Shown here piece after piece: positions 1-6,680 of a DNA stretch of 10,138 nt (position 1 is the stretch's first letter; every line of letters begins with the position of its first letter). The DNA is taken from contig JACCZI010000202.1 of the NCBI GenBank assembly GCA_013696015.1, positions 1 to 10,138 of the forward strand, given 5' to 3'. Source of the DNA: Nocardioidaceae bacterium (GTDB lineage Bacteria; Actinomycetota; Actinomycetes; Propionibacteriales; Nocardioidaceae). The position numbers and the translations under genes are program-made. A model generated the notes under the pieces. That model made no database searches. It had not been told where the DNA came from and was given only the letters and a program-made list of their open reading frames with translations.

Positions 1-1
1 G

Positions 2-547
2 TTCGCACACCCGGACTGGGTGGCCCTCCAGACCCGCCAGGCTGGCCTGGAGGGCACAGGTGAGATCAGGTTGCGTGAGCTGGTCAAACAGTCACTGCGG
101 ATGCGTCCGTCGCGCATCATCATCGGAGAGGTCCGCGCGGAGGAATGCCTCGACCTGCTGCTCGCGCTCAACGCGGGCCTGCCCGGGATGACGAGCCTGC
201 ATGCGAACTCCGCGCGCGAGGCGCTAGTCAAGCTGTGCACGCTGCCGCTCTTGGCGGGTGAGAACATTGGGTCCCGTTTCGTGGTTCCGACTGTTGCCGC
301 CTCTGTCGACCTGGTGGTCCACCTCGCGATGGACAGCAGCGGCGCACGGCGGGTCGAGGAGATCGTCGCCGTGCCCGGCAGGGTCGAGAACGGGTTCATC
401 GAGAGCGAGCCTCTGTTCGCTGCCAGCGGCGGACGGCTGCAGCGGCTTTCCGGCGTACCGCCGCGGCCCGAGCGATACGAGCGCCGGGGCATCGACCTGC
501 GCAGGCTGCTGCACCCGCAACCGGGCGTCGCTGCCCACGGAGCGTAG
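2..547 (+). CDS. Tad pilus assembly ATPase TadA/CpaF, C-terminal part (5' truncated by window edge)
   Basis: Secretion ATPase of the VirB11/PulE (CpaF/TadA) family, which hydrolyses ATP in the cytoplasm to drive assembly of Flp-type pili. The frame is open from the first complete codon at position 2, so the gene starts upstream and the P-loop lies outside the window. What remains is the C-terminal half of the RecA-like domain. It includes the RMRPSRIIIGEVRAEE segment (Walker B region), the downstream TSLHANS histidine motif, and a helix-rich tail rich in Arg and Pro. GTG at 20 is an internal codon, not a real start. The stop at 545-547 is followed five bases later by the tadB ATG. Immediate succession by TadB, TadC and TadE-like genes confirms a tad locus. 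The family assignment is firm; the exact subtype and whether the machine makes pili are inferred. Confidence 0.93.
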   Translation, partial: FAHPDWVALQTRQAGLEGTGEIRLRELVKQSLRMRPSRIIIGEVRAEECLDLLLALNAGLPGMTSLHANSAREALVKLCTLPLLAGENIGSRFVVPTVAASVDLVVHLAMDSSGARRVEEIVAVPGRVENGFIESEPLFAASGGRLQRLSGVPPRPERYERRGIDLRRLLHPQPGVAAHGA

Positions 548-551
548 TGAC

Positions 552-1403
552 ATGGGTGCGCTTCTCGGCCTCCTGCTCGGCGCTGGGCTGGTGTCGATCT
601 GGTCGGCACTGCGAGGCGACGGACGGCAGCTGCGACGGCGGAGCGGCTCGCGGCTCGAGGCGTTGCTGCGCCGCGCCGGGGTCGAGGACGTCACAGTGGC
701 CGGCGTCGTGCTGCTGTGTATCAGCAGTGCCGTGATCGTTGGCCTGGTGATGCTCGCGGTCTCCCGCACGGTGCCGGTTGCGGCCGCCTTCGCACTCATG
801 GCCGCCTATCTTCCCATCGCCGCCATCCGAGGCCGGGCCCAGCGCCGGCAGCGCGAGCTGGCGGAGCTGTGGCCGGAAGCCGTCGACAATCTCTCGTCCG
901 CCGTGCGGGCGGGCTTGTCCCTTCCCGAGGCGCTCACCCAGCTGGGCGAGCGCGGTCCCGAACCACTCCGGGAGCCGTTCGCCAGGTTTGGCCGTGACTA
1001 TCAGCTTTCGGGGCGGTTCAGCGACTGCCTCGACCAGCTCAAAGCGCGACTGGCAGACCCCGTCGGTGACCGGGTCGTCGAGGCGCTCCGAATCGCCCGG
1101 GACGTCGGCGGCGGTGACCTCGGGAGGATGCTCCGAGCACTCTCGGGTTACCTGCGCGACGACGCCCGCACTCGATCCGAGCTGGAGTCGCGACAGTCGT
1201 GGACGGTCAACGGCGCTCGACTGGCGGTGGCCGCACCGTGGCTCGTTCTGCTCATGTTGTCGTTCCAGCGCGATGTGATCAGTCGGTACGCATCCACCGG
1301 CGGTGTCCTGGTGCTCGGTGTCGGCGCCACTGTCTGCTTCCTCGCCTACCGGCTGATGACATGGATCGGCCGGCTGCCGGTCGAGTCTCGGGTCCTCTCG
1401 TGA
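552..1403 (+). CDS. Tad pilus inner-membrane platform protein TadB (T2SSF domain)
   Basis: Inner-membrane platform protein of the Tad/type II secretion F family, expected to sit above the TadA ATPase together with TadC. I chose the ATG at 552 because a GGAG ribosome-binding site (539-542) precedes it by nine bases and because it opens with a hydrophobic segment (MGALLGLLLGAGLVS). This gives 283 aa, close to the usual length. Further hydrophobic segments lie around residues 49-92. The cytoplasmic T2SSF helical bundle runs from about residue 107 (WPEAVDNLSSAVRAGLS, the typical start) to about 215. Two membrane segments follow at the C-terminus (around 220-235 and 250-270). The stop overlaps the tadC GTG by four bases, which implies translational coupling. 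Confidence 0.92.
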   Translation: MGALLGLLLGAGLVSIWSALRGDGRQLRRRSGSRLEALLRRAGVEDVTVAGVVLLCISSAVIVGLVMLAVSRTVPVAAAFALMAAYLPIAAIRGRAQRRQRELAELWPEAVDNLSSAVRAGLSLPEALTQLGERGPEPLREPFARFGRDYQLSGRFSDCLDQLKARLADPVGDRVVEALRIARDVGGGDLGRMLRALSGYLRDDARTRSELESRQSWTVNGARLAVAAPWLVLLMLSFQRDVISRYASTGGVLVLGVGATVCFLAYRLMTWIGRLPVESRVLS

Positions 1404-2341
1404 GCCCGATGATGGTCGGCCTCGGTCTCGGTCTGTCGTTCGGTTGTGGACTGTGGCTCGTCGTGGGGAGCCTGCTCCGGTCCCGGCGCCCGGCGCTGGC
1501 GGACCGCGTCGTCCCGTACCTGCAGGATCTGCCCCAGGTGGCGCGGCTCACCGCCCAGGTGCGGCCGAGTGCAGCACCGGTGGTGGTCGGATGGGCAATC
1601 TTCGGCCCGTTTGTGGGCCGCCTCGCCGGCGCCGTCGAGCGGGTGCTGGGAGGCGGGGCATCCGTCCGCCGGCGGCTCGAGCGCCTCGGATCGGACTCGA
1701 ACACGCACGCGTTTCGCGTACAGCAGGTCGCCTGGGGGTTGATCGGCTTTGCGCTGGTCGCTGCGCTCGGTCTGCTGCTTGCCCTGCGCGCGTCGGTGGC
1801 GCCGTTGGCGACCTTGGTGGCGTGTGCCGTGGCGTTCCTGGCTGGGGTACTCCTGCGCGACCAGGCGCTGACGTCCGCGGTCCGCCGCCGGGAGGAGCGG
1901 ATGCTCGCGGAGTTCCCGACCGTCGCCGACCTGATGGCATTGTCGGTGGCCGCCGGGGAGGGTCCGGTCGCTGCCCTCGAACGGGTTGCGGTCGTCAGCT
2001 CCGGTGAGATGGCGCGCGATATGCACGTGGTGCTCGGCCAGGTGCGCACCGGGACGCCGGTGCATCGCGCCCTCGATGCGTACGCGGCGCGCAGCGGGGT
2101 GCCGGTCATCGCCCGCTTCGCCGAGGGGCTCGCCGTCGCGATCGAGCGAGGCACGCCGCTCGTGGACGTGCTGCACGCGCAGGCCGCGGACGTACGCGAA
2201 GCCGGTCGACGAGCCTTGATCGAATCCGGGGCTCGCAAGGAGGTGACGATGATGGTGCCCATCGTGTTCTTGATCCTCCCGGTCACCGTCGTCTTCGCCT
2301 TTTATCCAGGGGTCATCGGTCTCAACCTGGCCACCCCGTGA
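1400..2341 (+). CDS. Tad pilus inner-membrane platform protein TadC (T2SSF domain)
   Basis: Second T2SSF-type platform protein, the usual partner of TadB. The GTG at 1400 overlaps the tadB stop (GTGA) and gives 313 aa; ATG codons at 1409 and 1412 are alternatives. An N-terminal membrane helix is followed by a hydrophilic stretch, two central membrane segments (about residues 112-150), and the T2SSF domain from about residue 165 (EERMLAEFPTVADLMALSV) to about 280. A C-terminal membrane helix closes the protein (MMVPIVFLILPVTVVFAF). The motif PTVADLMALSVAAGEGP is characteristic of the TadC branch. The gene ends at 2341 with another GTGA, but the next gene probably starts further on at an ATG with a good ribosome-binding site. 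Confidence 0.92.
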   Translation: MSPMMVGLGLGLSFGCGLWLVVGSLLRSRRPALADRVVPYLQDLPQVARLTAQVRPSAAPVVVGWAIFGPFVGRLAGAVERVLGGGASVRRRLERLGSDSNTHAFRVQQVAWGLIGFALVAALGLLLALRASVAPLATLVACAVAFLAGVLLRDQALTSAVRRREERMLAEFPTVADLMALSVAAGEGPVAALERVAVVSSGEMARDMHVVLGQVRTGTPVHRALDAYAARSGVPVIARFAEGLAVAIERGTPLVDVLHAQAADVREAGRRALIESGARKEVTMMVPIVFLILPVTVVFAFYPGVIGLNLATP

Positions 2342-2362
2342 CCGCAGCCAGAGGACGAACGA

Positions 2363-2368
2363 AGGTGG
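2363..2368 (+). promoter_or_regulatory. Ribosome-binding site deciding the start of the pilin-like gene
   Basis: AGGTGG, five bases before the ATG at 2374. It matches the Shine-Dalgarno consensus in five of six positions. No comparable site precedes the in-frame GTG at 2338, although that GTG does overlap the tadC stop in the same GTGA pattern used by the neighbouring genes. I therefore prefer 2374, but a coupled start at 2338 cannot be excluded. Confidence 0.5.
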
Positions 2369-2373
2369 GAACC

Positions 2374-2586
2374 ATGGGCAGGACGACGAACATGGCAGTC
2401 GAGAAAGTGGTGGGCATGCTCACCTGTCTGCTCGCGACGCGTTGCCATCGAGACGAGCGCGGCGACGTGCCGGGCTGGGTGATGATCACCGTGATGACGG
2501 CCGGCCTGGTGGCCGTCCTCACCGCGGTTGCCGGCCCTCAGCTCAGGGATCTGCTGCAGGAGGCACTGTCCTCGGTCGGCGGCTGA
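2374..2586 (+). CDS. Small Flp pilin-like / class III prepilin-like protein
   Basis: A 70-residue protein between TadC and TadE, where actinobacterial tad loci carry a small pilin or pilin-like gene. A basic, Cys-containing N-terminal leader (residues 1-29) ends in RDERG (Gly30). One hydrophobic helix (residues 35-54) and an amphipathic tail follow. This leader-Gly-helix order fits a class III (Flp-type) prepilin cleaved by a TadV/CpaA-type peptidase. However, the residues after Gly30 are DVPGW, so position +5 is Trp instead of the usual Glu and position +6 is not Tyr. It may be a divergent Flp pilin, a minor pseudopilin or an uncleaved membrane peptide. The start at 2374 rests on its ribosome-binding site; a GTG at 2338 would add 12 residues. 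The role is inferred from position and architecture only. Confidence 0.72.
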   Translation: MGRTTNMAVEKVVGMLTCLLATRCHRDERGDVPGWVMITVMTAGLVAVLTAVAGPQLRDLLQEALSSVGG

Positions 2587-2593
2587 GATCACG

Positions 2594-2992
2594 GTGGTTC
2601 CGGCGAAGCCCGGGAGAGCCGCCGACGACGGTTCGGCGGTCGTCGACTTCGTGCTGCTCATGGTGGTGGTGGTGCCGCTCGTGCTGGGCGTCATTCAGCT
2701 CGGGCTGGTGCTCCACATTCGCAACACGCTGACGGCCGCCGCCTCCGAGGGTGCTCGCTACGCCGCCACGATCGACCGGTCTCCCGTCGAGGGCGAGGCA
2801 CGCACCCGCGAGATGATCCGTGGTGCGCTGGCGGCGCGCTACGCCTCCGACGTCAGCTCCTCCGTCACAACGGTGGAGGGTGTTGCCGGCGTCGTGGTGC
2901 AGGTACACGCCGAGGTACCTGCTCTAGGGCTGTTCGGACCCTCCGTCGAAATCGACGTGACCGGGCACGCCGTCGAGGAGACGTTGCCGTGA
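2594..2992 (+). CDS. TadE-like pseudopilin (first copy)
   Basis: TadE-family small protein of the tad locus, normally a pseudopilin processed by the prepilin peptidase and needed for pilus assembly. The GTG at 2594, eight bases after the pilin-like stop, gives 132 aa; the ribosome-binding site is weak, so this start is a judgement. A short basic leader ends at Gly13. It is followed by SAVVDF, which places Asp at +5 and Phe at +6, a conservative variant of the usual Glu/Phe. One membrane helix (about 18-40) follows, then the characteristic NTLTAAASEGARYAA stretch of TadE proteins and a soluble C-terminal domain. The stop overlaps the next GTG. An upstream TTG at 2528 is in frame but lies inside the pilin gene. 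Confidence 0.85.
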   Translation: MVPAKPGRAADDGSAVVDFVLLMVVVVPLVLGVIQLGLVLHIRNTLTAAASEGARYAATIDRSPVEGEARTREMIRGALAARYASDVSSSVTTVEGVAGVVVQVHAEVPALGLFGPSVEIDVTGHAVEETLP

Positions 2993-3441
2993 TCCGGCTC
3001 CGGACGAGGCGATCGGAGTGTGGCTCGGCGCTGATCGAGTTCGTGTGGCTCGCCCTGCTGCTGATGGTGCCGCTCGTCTATCTGCTGCTGGCGGCGTTCG
3101 ACGTGCAGCGGGCGTCGTACGCGGTCACCGCCGCCAGCCGGGCTGCGGGTCGCGCCTTCGTCCTCTCACCTGACCAGGGCAGCGCCTACGCCCGGGCGCT
3201 GGCGGCCGCACGCGTCGCGCTGGCGGATCAGGGCATCGACGCCGATCGCTCGACGCTGACCGTCGGGTGCTCGCCGGAGCCGGCCCGCTGTCTCAGTCCC
3301 GGCTCGATCATCACCGTGTCGGTGACCGTGCAACAGCCGCTTCCGGTCGCCCCGGCGGTGTTCGGGTCCTCGGCGCCGTCGGTACGCGTCGCGAGCACGC
3401 ATGTGGAGCCGTACGGAACGTTCCGGGAGGACCGTTCGTGA
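2989..3441 (+). CDS. TadE/TadF-like pseudopilin (second copy)
   Basis: Second TadE/TadF-family protein, 150 aa, starting at a GTG that overlaps the previous stop. It has a strong ribosome-binding site (GAGGAG at 2975-2980, eight bases upstream). The leader ends at Gly12 and is followed by SALIEF, so this copy keeps the canonical Glu at +5 (Glu17) and Phe at +6. A membrane helix spans about residues 18-38 and is followed by AVTAASRAAGRAFVL, a TadE-type juxtamembrane stretch. The soluble part contains Cys94 and Cys101, close enough to form a disulfide outside the cell. Two tandem TadE-like genes after a pilin-like gene are common in actinobacterial tad loci; they probably act together as minor subunits. 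Confidence 0.83.
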   Translation: MIRLRTRRSECGSALIEFVWLALLLMVPLVYLLLAAFDVQRASYAVTAASRAAGRAFVLSPDQGSAYARALAAARVALADQGIDADRSTLTVGCSPEPARCLSPGSIITVSVTVQQPLPVAPAVFGSSAPSVRVASTHVEPYGTFREDRS

Positions 3442-3869
3442 CGGCGCCGCGGGCCGACACCGGTCAGATCACGGTCATGCTGGTCGGGTTCCTGGTCGTG
3501 CTGGGTCTGCTGGTCGCCGCCGTCATCGACGCGTCGGCGGCGTACCTGCGTCGGGAGTCTCTCAACTCGCTCGCCGACGGTGCTGCGCTCGCCGCGGCCG
3601 ACGGGGTGCAGGGCGAACAGGTCTACACCGGCGGGCTCGGACAGCTGGCACAAATCGACCCAGTGATGGCGCGCCGCTACGTCGGGGAGTATCTCGTGGC
3701 CGCCGGTGCGTTGGCGCGTTACCCCGGCTTGACGTGGACAGTGCGACCCAACGGCGACGGAGTGACGGTGCGCCTGGCGGCGCCGCTGCGTCTGCCGGTG
3801 CGCCCACCCGGCTGGGACGACGTGGTGACGATCACCGGCGACGCATCCGCGATCGTGCCGGTGCGCTGA
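3438..3869 (+). CDS. Short TadG-like / Rv3654c-like Tad protein with N-terminal Tad helix
   Basis: A 143-residue protein that starts at a GTG overlapping the previous stop. It has a strong ribosome-binding site (GGGAGG at 3425-3430, seven bases upstream). The N-terminus, DTGQITVMLVGFLVVLGLL, followed by a helix and the stretch LNSLADGAALAAADG (about residues 42-56), is the hallmark of the TadG N-terminal (Tad) domain. It anchors the protein in the membrane and exposes the rest. The remainder (about 57-143) is a small soluble domain ending in beta-strand-like sequence. Classical TadG proteins are several hundred residues long with a von Willebrand A-type domain; here that part is absent, as is usual for the short actinobacterial form. 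This is the last gene of the operon and nothing resembling a strong terminator follows it. Confidence 0.82.
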   Translation: MTAPRADTGQITVMLVGFLVVLGLLVAAVIDASAAYLRRESLNSLADGAALAAADGVQGEQVYTGGLGQLAQIDPVMARRYVGEYLVAAGALARYPGLTWTVRPNGDGVTVRLAAPLRLPVRPPGWDDVVTITGDASAIVPVR

Positions 3870-3936
3870 CTCGCCGGCCCGGCATGTCGCTGTCACCTTC
3901 GAGGACCCGGCGACTGGGCCCGGCATCACGGCCGCC

Positions 3937-4649
3937 ATGTTGTTGACATGTGAGCAGGCCCTGCGGGTGCGGAACGTCCTCGACGACTGGCTGCCGGCAC
4001 GCATCAGGGACAGCAAGGTGGTGATGTACCCGCTGCTGCGGCTCGTGTTCGGCCGCCGCTTCCGGGTGTTCGCGGACTTCAAGCAACGGGATTCTGGCTG
4101 TCAGCAGACCAGTTCTCGGACGTCTATGGCTCGACAGCGGGCCTGCAGAAGGTCCAGGGCGGCACGGACCTGAACGAGGAGTGCGTCAGGGCGATCACGG
4201 ATGCTGTGGTAGGCGCGACAGTGTTGTACGCCGGGTGCGGACGCGGCCATCTGGTCGACGTGCTCTCGTCCCGCGGCGGGCCGGTCGTGGGTTGCGACAT
4301 CGTGCTCGACCAGGCGCTGACGGACCGGGACGGCGTGCGATTTGTCGAGGGAAGCGTCGAGGATCTGCCGTTTCCGGACGATGCGTTCGACACCGTGGTC
4401 AGCACGCACACGCTGGAACATGTCCAGCGGATCGGGGTCGCGCTGTCCGAGCTGCGCAGAGTGGCAGCGAAGCGGTGAATTATCGTGATTCCCCGTGAGC
4501 GGCCCCACCGGTACTCGTTCAACCTGCATCTGCACTTCTTCCCGCATTCGTCGAGCTGGGAGGCGGTGGCCGGTGCAGTGCCGGGGTCCTCGCTGGTGGA
4601 TCTCGGTGACTGGCTCTACGTCGAGACCTTCGACGAGAGTCGTCGATGA
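3937..4649 (+). pseudogene. Broken class I SAM-dependent methyltransferase (one frameshift, one in-frame stop)
   Basis: Three consecutive pieces read as one methyltransferase. From the ATG at 3937 the first frame gives an N-terminal region (VLDDWLPARIRDSKVVMYPL, then VFADFKQR). At about 4089-4094 the frame must change: adding one base to GATTC gives the continuous reading KQRDFWLSADQFSDVYG in the second frame. That frame then carries TDLNEECVRAI, the SAM-binding motif I (VLYAGCGRGHLVDVL), the acidic CDIV strand and the motif region VRFVEGSVEDLPFPDDAFD, followed by THTLEHV. A TGA at 4476-4478 interrupts it, but the same frame continues with IIVIPRERPHRYSFNLHLHF and ends at a TGA at 4647-4649. 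Restoring one base would give about 237 codons. No clear ribosome-binding site is visible. GTG at 4206 is internal. The substrate is unknown. Confidence 0.82.
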
Positions 4650-4709
4650 GACCGAGGCCATGGGCGCAGAGCAGCACGCCACCAGGCGCGTCCGGCGAGC
4701 GTGACCGCG

Positions 4710-4715
4710 TAGGGT
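4710..4715 (+). promoter_or_regulatory. Candidate -10 element for prfB, possibly leaderless
   Basis: TAGGGT fits the actinobacterial -10 pattern TANNNT. It ends eight bases before the prfB ATG at 4724, which would place transcription start at or next to the start codon, as in leaderless mRNAs. No convincing -35 hexamer is visible at the usual distance. The AGGG inside it could instead act as a weak ribosome-binding site on a longer transcript. Confidence 0.35.
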
Positions 4716-4723
4716 TGAGCGTC

Positions 4724-5839
4724 ATGGCCGGACCGGATATCGCTGCGCGGGTCAAGGCGCTCGAGGCGACGCTGACGACGATCGAGCAGGTGCTCGACCT
4801 GCCCGCGATGCGCGCCGAGATCACCGACCTGCAGCAGCAGGTGTCGGTACCGGACCTGTGGGGTGACCAGGCCAACGCGCAACGCGTCACCGGTCGGCTC
4901 TCGGTGCTGCAGTCCGACCTCGAGCGAGTCGGTAACCTGCGGCAGCGCCTAGACGACGTGCAGATCATGGTCGAGCTGGCCGACGAGGAGGGCGACGCAG
5001 GGGTGCACGCCGAGGCGGAGTCCGAGCTCGGCCGGATCAGCAAGGCCATCGAGGCGCTCGAGGTGCGCACCCTGCTCTCGGGTGAGTACGACGCCCGCGA
5101 GGCGCTGATCACCGTGCGCTCCGGCGCCGGAGGCGTCGACGCGGCGGACTTCGCCGAGATGCTCATGCGGATGTACATCCGCTGGGCCGAGCAGCACAAG
5201 TACCCGGTAGAGGTCTATGACACCTCCTATGCAGAGGAGGCTGGCATCAAGTCCGCGACGTTCGCGATCAAGGCGCCGTACGCGTACGGGACGCTGTCGG
5301 TCGAGACCGGGACGCACCGGCTGGTCCGCATCTCGCCGTTCGACAACCAGGGGCGCAGACAGACCTCGTTCGCCGCCCTCGAGGTGGTGCCGGTGCTCGA
5401 GCAGACCGACGAGATCGACATCCCCGAGGAGGACATCAGGGTCGACGTCTACCGCTCGTCCGGTCCCGGAGGGCAGAGCGTCAACACCACCGACTCAGCG
5501 GTGCGCCTCACCCACGCCCCCAGCGGCATCGTCGTCAGCGTGCAGAACGAGAAGAGTCAGCTGCAGAACAAGGCGACCGCGATGGTGATCTTGAAGGCCA
5601 AGCTGCTCGTGCTGAAGCGCGCCGAGGAGCGGGCCACGCTCGACGAGCTGCGCGGTGACGTCGCCGGCTCATGGGGCGACCAGATGCGCTCGTACGTGCT
5701 GCACCCGTACCAGATGGTCAAGGACCTGCGCACCGAGTACGAGACCGGCAACACCGCTGCGGTGTTCGACGGTCACATCGACGACTTCCTCGAGGCCGGC
5801 ATCCGATGGCGCCGCGGCGCCGAGCGGGCGGCGGTCTGA
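4724..5839 (+). CDS. prfB: Peptide chain release factor 2 (RF2)
   Basis: RF2 recognises UGA and UAA stop codons in the ribosomal A site and triggers peptide release. From the ATG at 4724 the protein has 371 aa, the usual length. The N-terminal helical domain is followed by the codon-recognition domain with the RF2-specific Ser-Pro-Phe tripeptide at residues 204-206 (VRISPFDNQGRRQTSF). The catalytic Gly-Gly-Gln is at residues 249-251 (SSGPGGQSVNTTDSAVRLTH). The frame is continuous through the region where Escherichia coli prfB has its autoregulatory +1 frameshift at an early UGA, so no such control operates here. The open frame extends upstream to 4646, but that extension overlaps the methyltransferase remnant and lacks homology. 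prfB next to ftsEX and smpB is a conserved actinobacterial order. Confidence 0.97.
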   Translation: MAGPDIAARVKALEATLTTIEQVLDLPAMRAEITDLQQQVSVPDLWGDQANAQRVTGRLSVLQSDLERVGNLRQRLDDVQIMVELADEEGDAGVHAEAESELGRISKAIEALEVRTLLSGEYDAREALITVRSGAGGVDAADFAEMLMRMYIRWAEQHKYPVEVYDTSYAEEAGIKSATFAIKAPYAYGTLSVETGTHRLVRISPFDNQGRRQTSFAALEVVPVLEQTDEIDIPEEDIRVDVYRSSGPGGQSVNTTDSAVRLTHAPSGIVVSVQNEKSQLQNKATAMVILKAKLLVLKRAEERATLDELRGDVAGSWGDQMRSYVLHPYQMVKDLRTEYETGNTAAVFDGHIDDFLEAGIRWRRGAERAAV

Positions 5840-5888
5840 GCCCACCGGCGGCGGGGCGAGTCTGCGCCTCGGCGTCGCCGACCCGACG

Positions 5889-5894
5889 TAAACT
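5889..5894 (+). promoter_or_regulatory. Candidate -10 element upstream of ftsE
   Basis: TAAACT is the most AT-rich hexamer in the 111-base gap between prfB and ftsE and fits the actinobacterial TANNNT pattern. It would give a 5' leader of roughly 50 bases before the GTG at 5951. The -35 region is not recognisable, so this is only a candidate. Confidence 0.35.
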
Positions 5895-5950
5895 CGGCCA
5901 CCAGCCCCCGCCCGTCGTGGCGCTCCTGCCCCCGATTCGGCCTGGAACCA

Positions 5951-6640
5951 GTGATCCGCTTCGAGAACGTCACCAAGGCCTACCCGGGCCAGCAGCGCCC
6001 GGCACTCGACTCGGTCGATGTCGAGGTGGATCGGGCTGAGTTCGTCTTTTTGGTCGGTGCCTCCGGCTCGGGCAAGTCGACCTTCCTGCGTCTGGTGCTG
6101 CGCGAGACGCGTCCGACGACCGGTCGGGTGTACGTCGCCGGGCGGGAGGTCAACCGGCTGGCCGGCTGGAAGGTTCCGGGGCTTCGCCGTCAGATCGGCA
6201 CCGTCTTCCAGGACTTCAGGCTGCTGCCCAACAAGACCGTCAGCGAGAACGTGGCGTTCGCGCTGCAGGTGATCGGCAAGCCGCGCTCGCTCATCGACAA
6301 GGTCGTGCCGGAGACGCTCGATCTGGTGGGGCTCGGCGGCAAGGGCGGGCGGATGCCCCATGAGCTGTCCGGCGGTGAGCAGCAGCGGGTCGGCATCGCC
6401 CGCGCGTTCGTCAACCGGCCGCTGATCCTGATAGCAGACGAGCCGACGGGCAACCTCGACCCTTCGACCTCGGTCGGCATCATGAAGCTGCTCGACCGGA
6501 TCAACCGCACGGGGACCACCGTGGTGATGGCCACCCATGACGCCGGAGTCGTCGACCAGATGCGCAAACGGGTGATCGAGCTGGACGCCGGCAAGGTCAT
6601 CCGAGACCAGGCGCGCGGTGTGTATGGCTACCAGCACTGA
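5951..6640 (+). CDS. ftsE: Cell division ATP-binding protein FtsE
   Basis: ATPase subunit of FtsEX, an ABC transporter-like complex at the division site that transmits ATP hydrolysis through FtsX to extracellular peptidoglycan hydrolases rather than moving a substrate. The 229-residue protein starts at a GTG (5951), the family's typical N-terminus (MIRFENVTKAYP). It carries all ABC motifs: Walker A GASGSGKST (residues 36-44), Q-loop in VFQDFRLLPNKTVSENVAFA, signature LSGGEQQRV (from 139), Walker B LILIADE (158-164), D-loop NLD (168-170) and the switch histidine His196. TVFQDFRLLPNKTV is the FtsE-type Q-loop. The ribosome-binding site is weak (GGAA at 5944-5947). ftsX follows at once. Confidence 0.97.
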   Translation: MIRFENVTKAYPGQQRPALDSVDVEVDRAEFVFLVGASGSGKSTFLRLVLRETRPTTGRVYVAGREVNRLAGWKVPGLRRQIGTVFQDFRLLPNKTVSENVAFALQVIGKPRSLIDKVVPETLDLVGLGGKGGRMPHELSGGEQQRVGIARAFVNRPLILIADEPTGNLDPSTSVGIMKLLDRINRTGTTVVMATHDAGVVDQMRKRVIELDAGKVIRDQARGVYGYQH

Positions 6641-6680
6641 CCACCGTCACCGGGGCAGCAGCCCACGACCTGCGAGGAAC

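Noticed and set aside
1279..2286. 335-codon - strand open frame opposite tadC
   Set aside because: Low-complexity Arg/Ser/Thr/Ala-rich translation typical of antisense frames in GC-rich genes; tadC is certain.
3876..3926. Ten-base direct repeat GGCCCGGCAT (3876-3885 and 3917-3926) as an insertion or attachment scar beside the methyltransferase remnant
   Set aside because: Short, very GC-rich and without any integrase, transposase or terminal inverted repeat nearby; probably chance.
4206..4478. A separate 90-residue methyltransferase gene starting at GTG 4206
   Set aside because: Recognisable methyltransferase sequence continues upstream in the same frame to about 4089 and, in another frame, to 3937, and continues beyond the TGA at 4476, so it is an internal fragment of one broken gene.
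5855..5879. GGCGA/TCGCC stem after prfB as a terminator
   Set aside because: Five-base stem with a 15-base loop and no T-run; such pairings are expected by chance at this GC content.
5669..6637. 322-codon - strand open frame opposite the prfB end and ftsE
   Set aside because: Antisense shadow of two well-conserved genes; no family resemblance.
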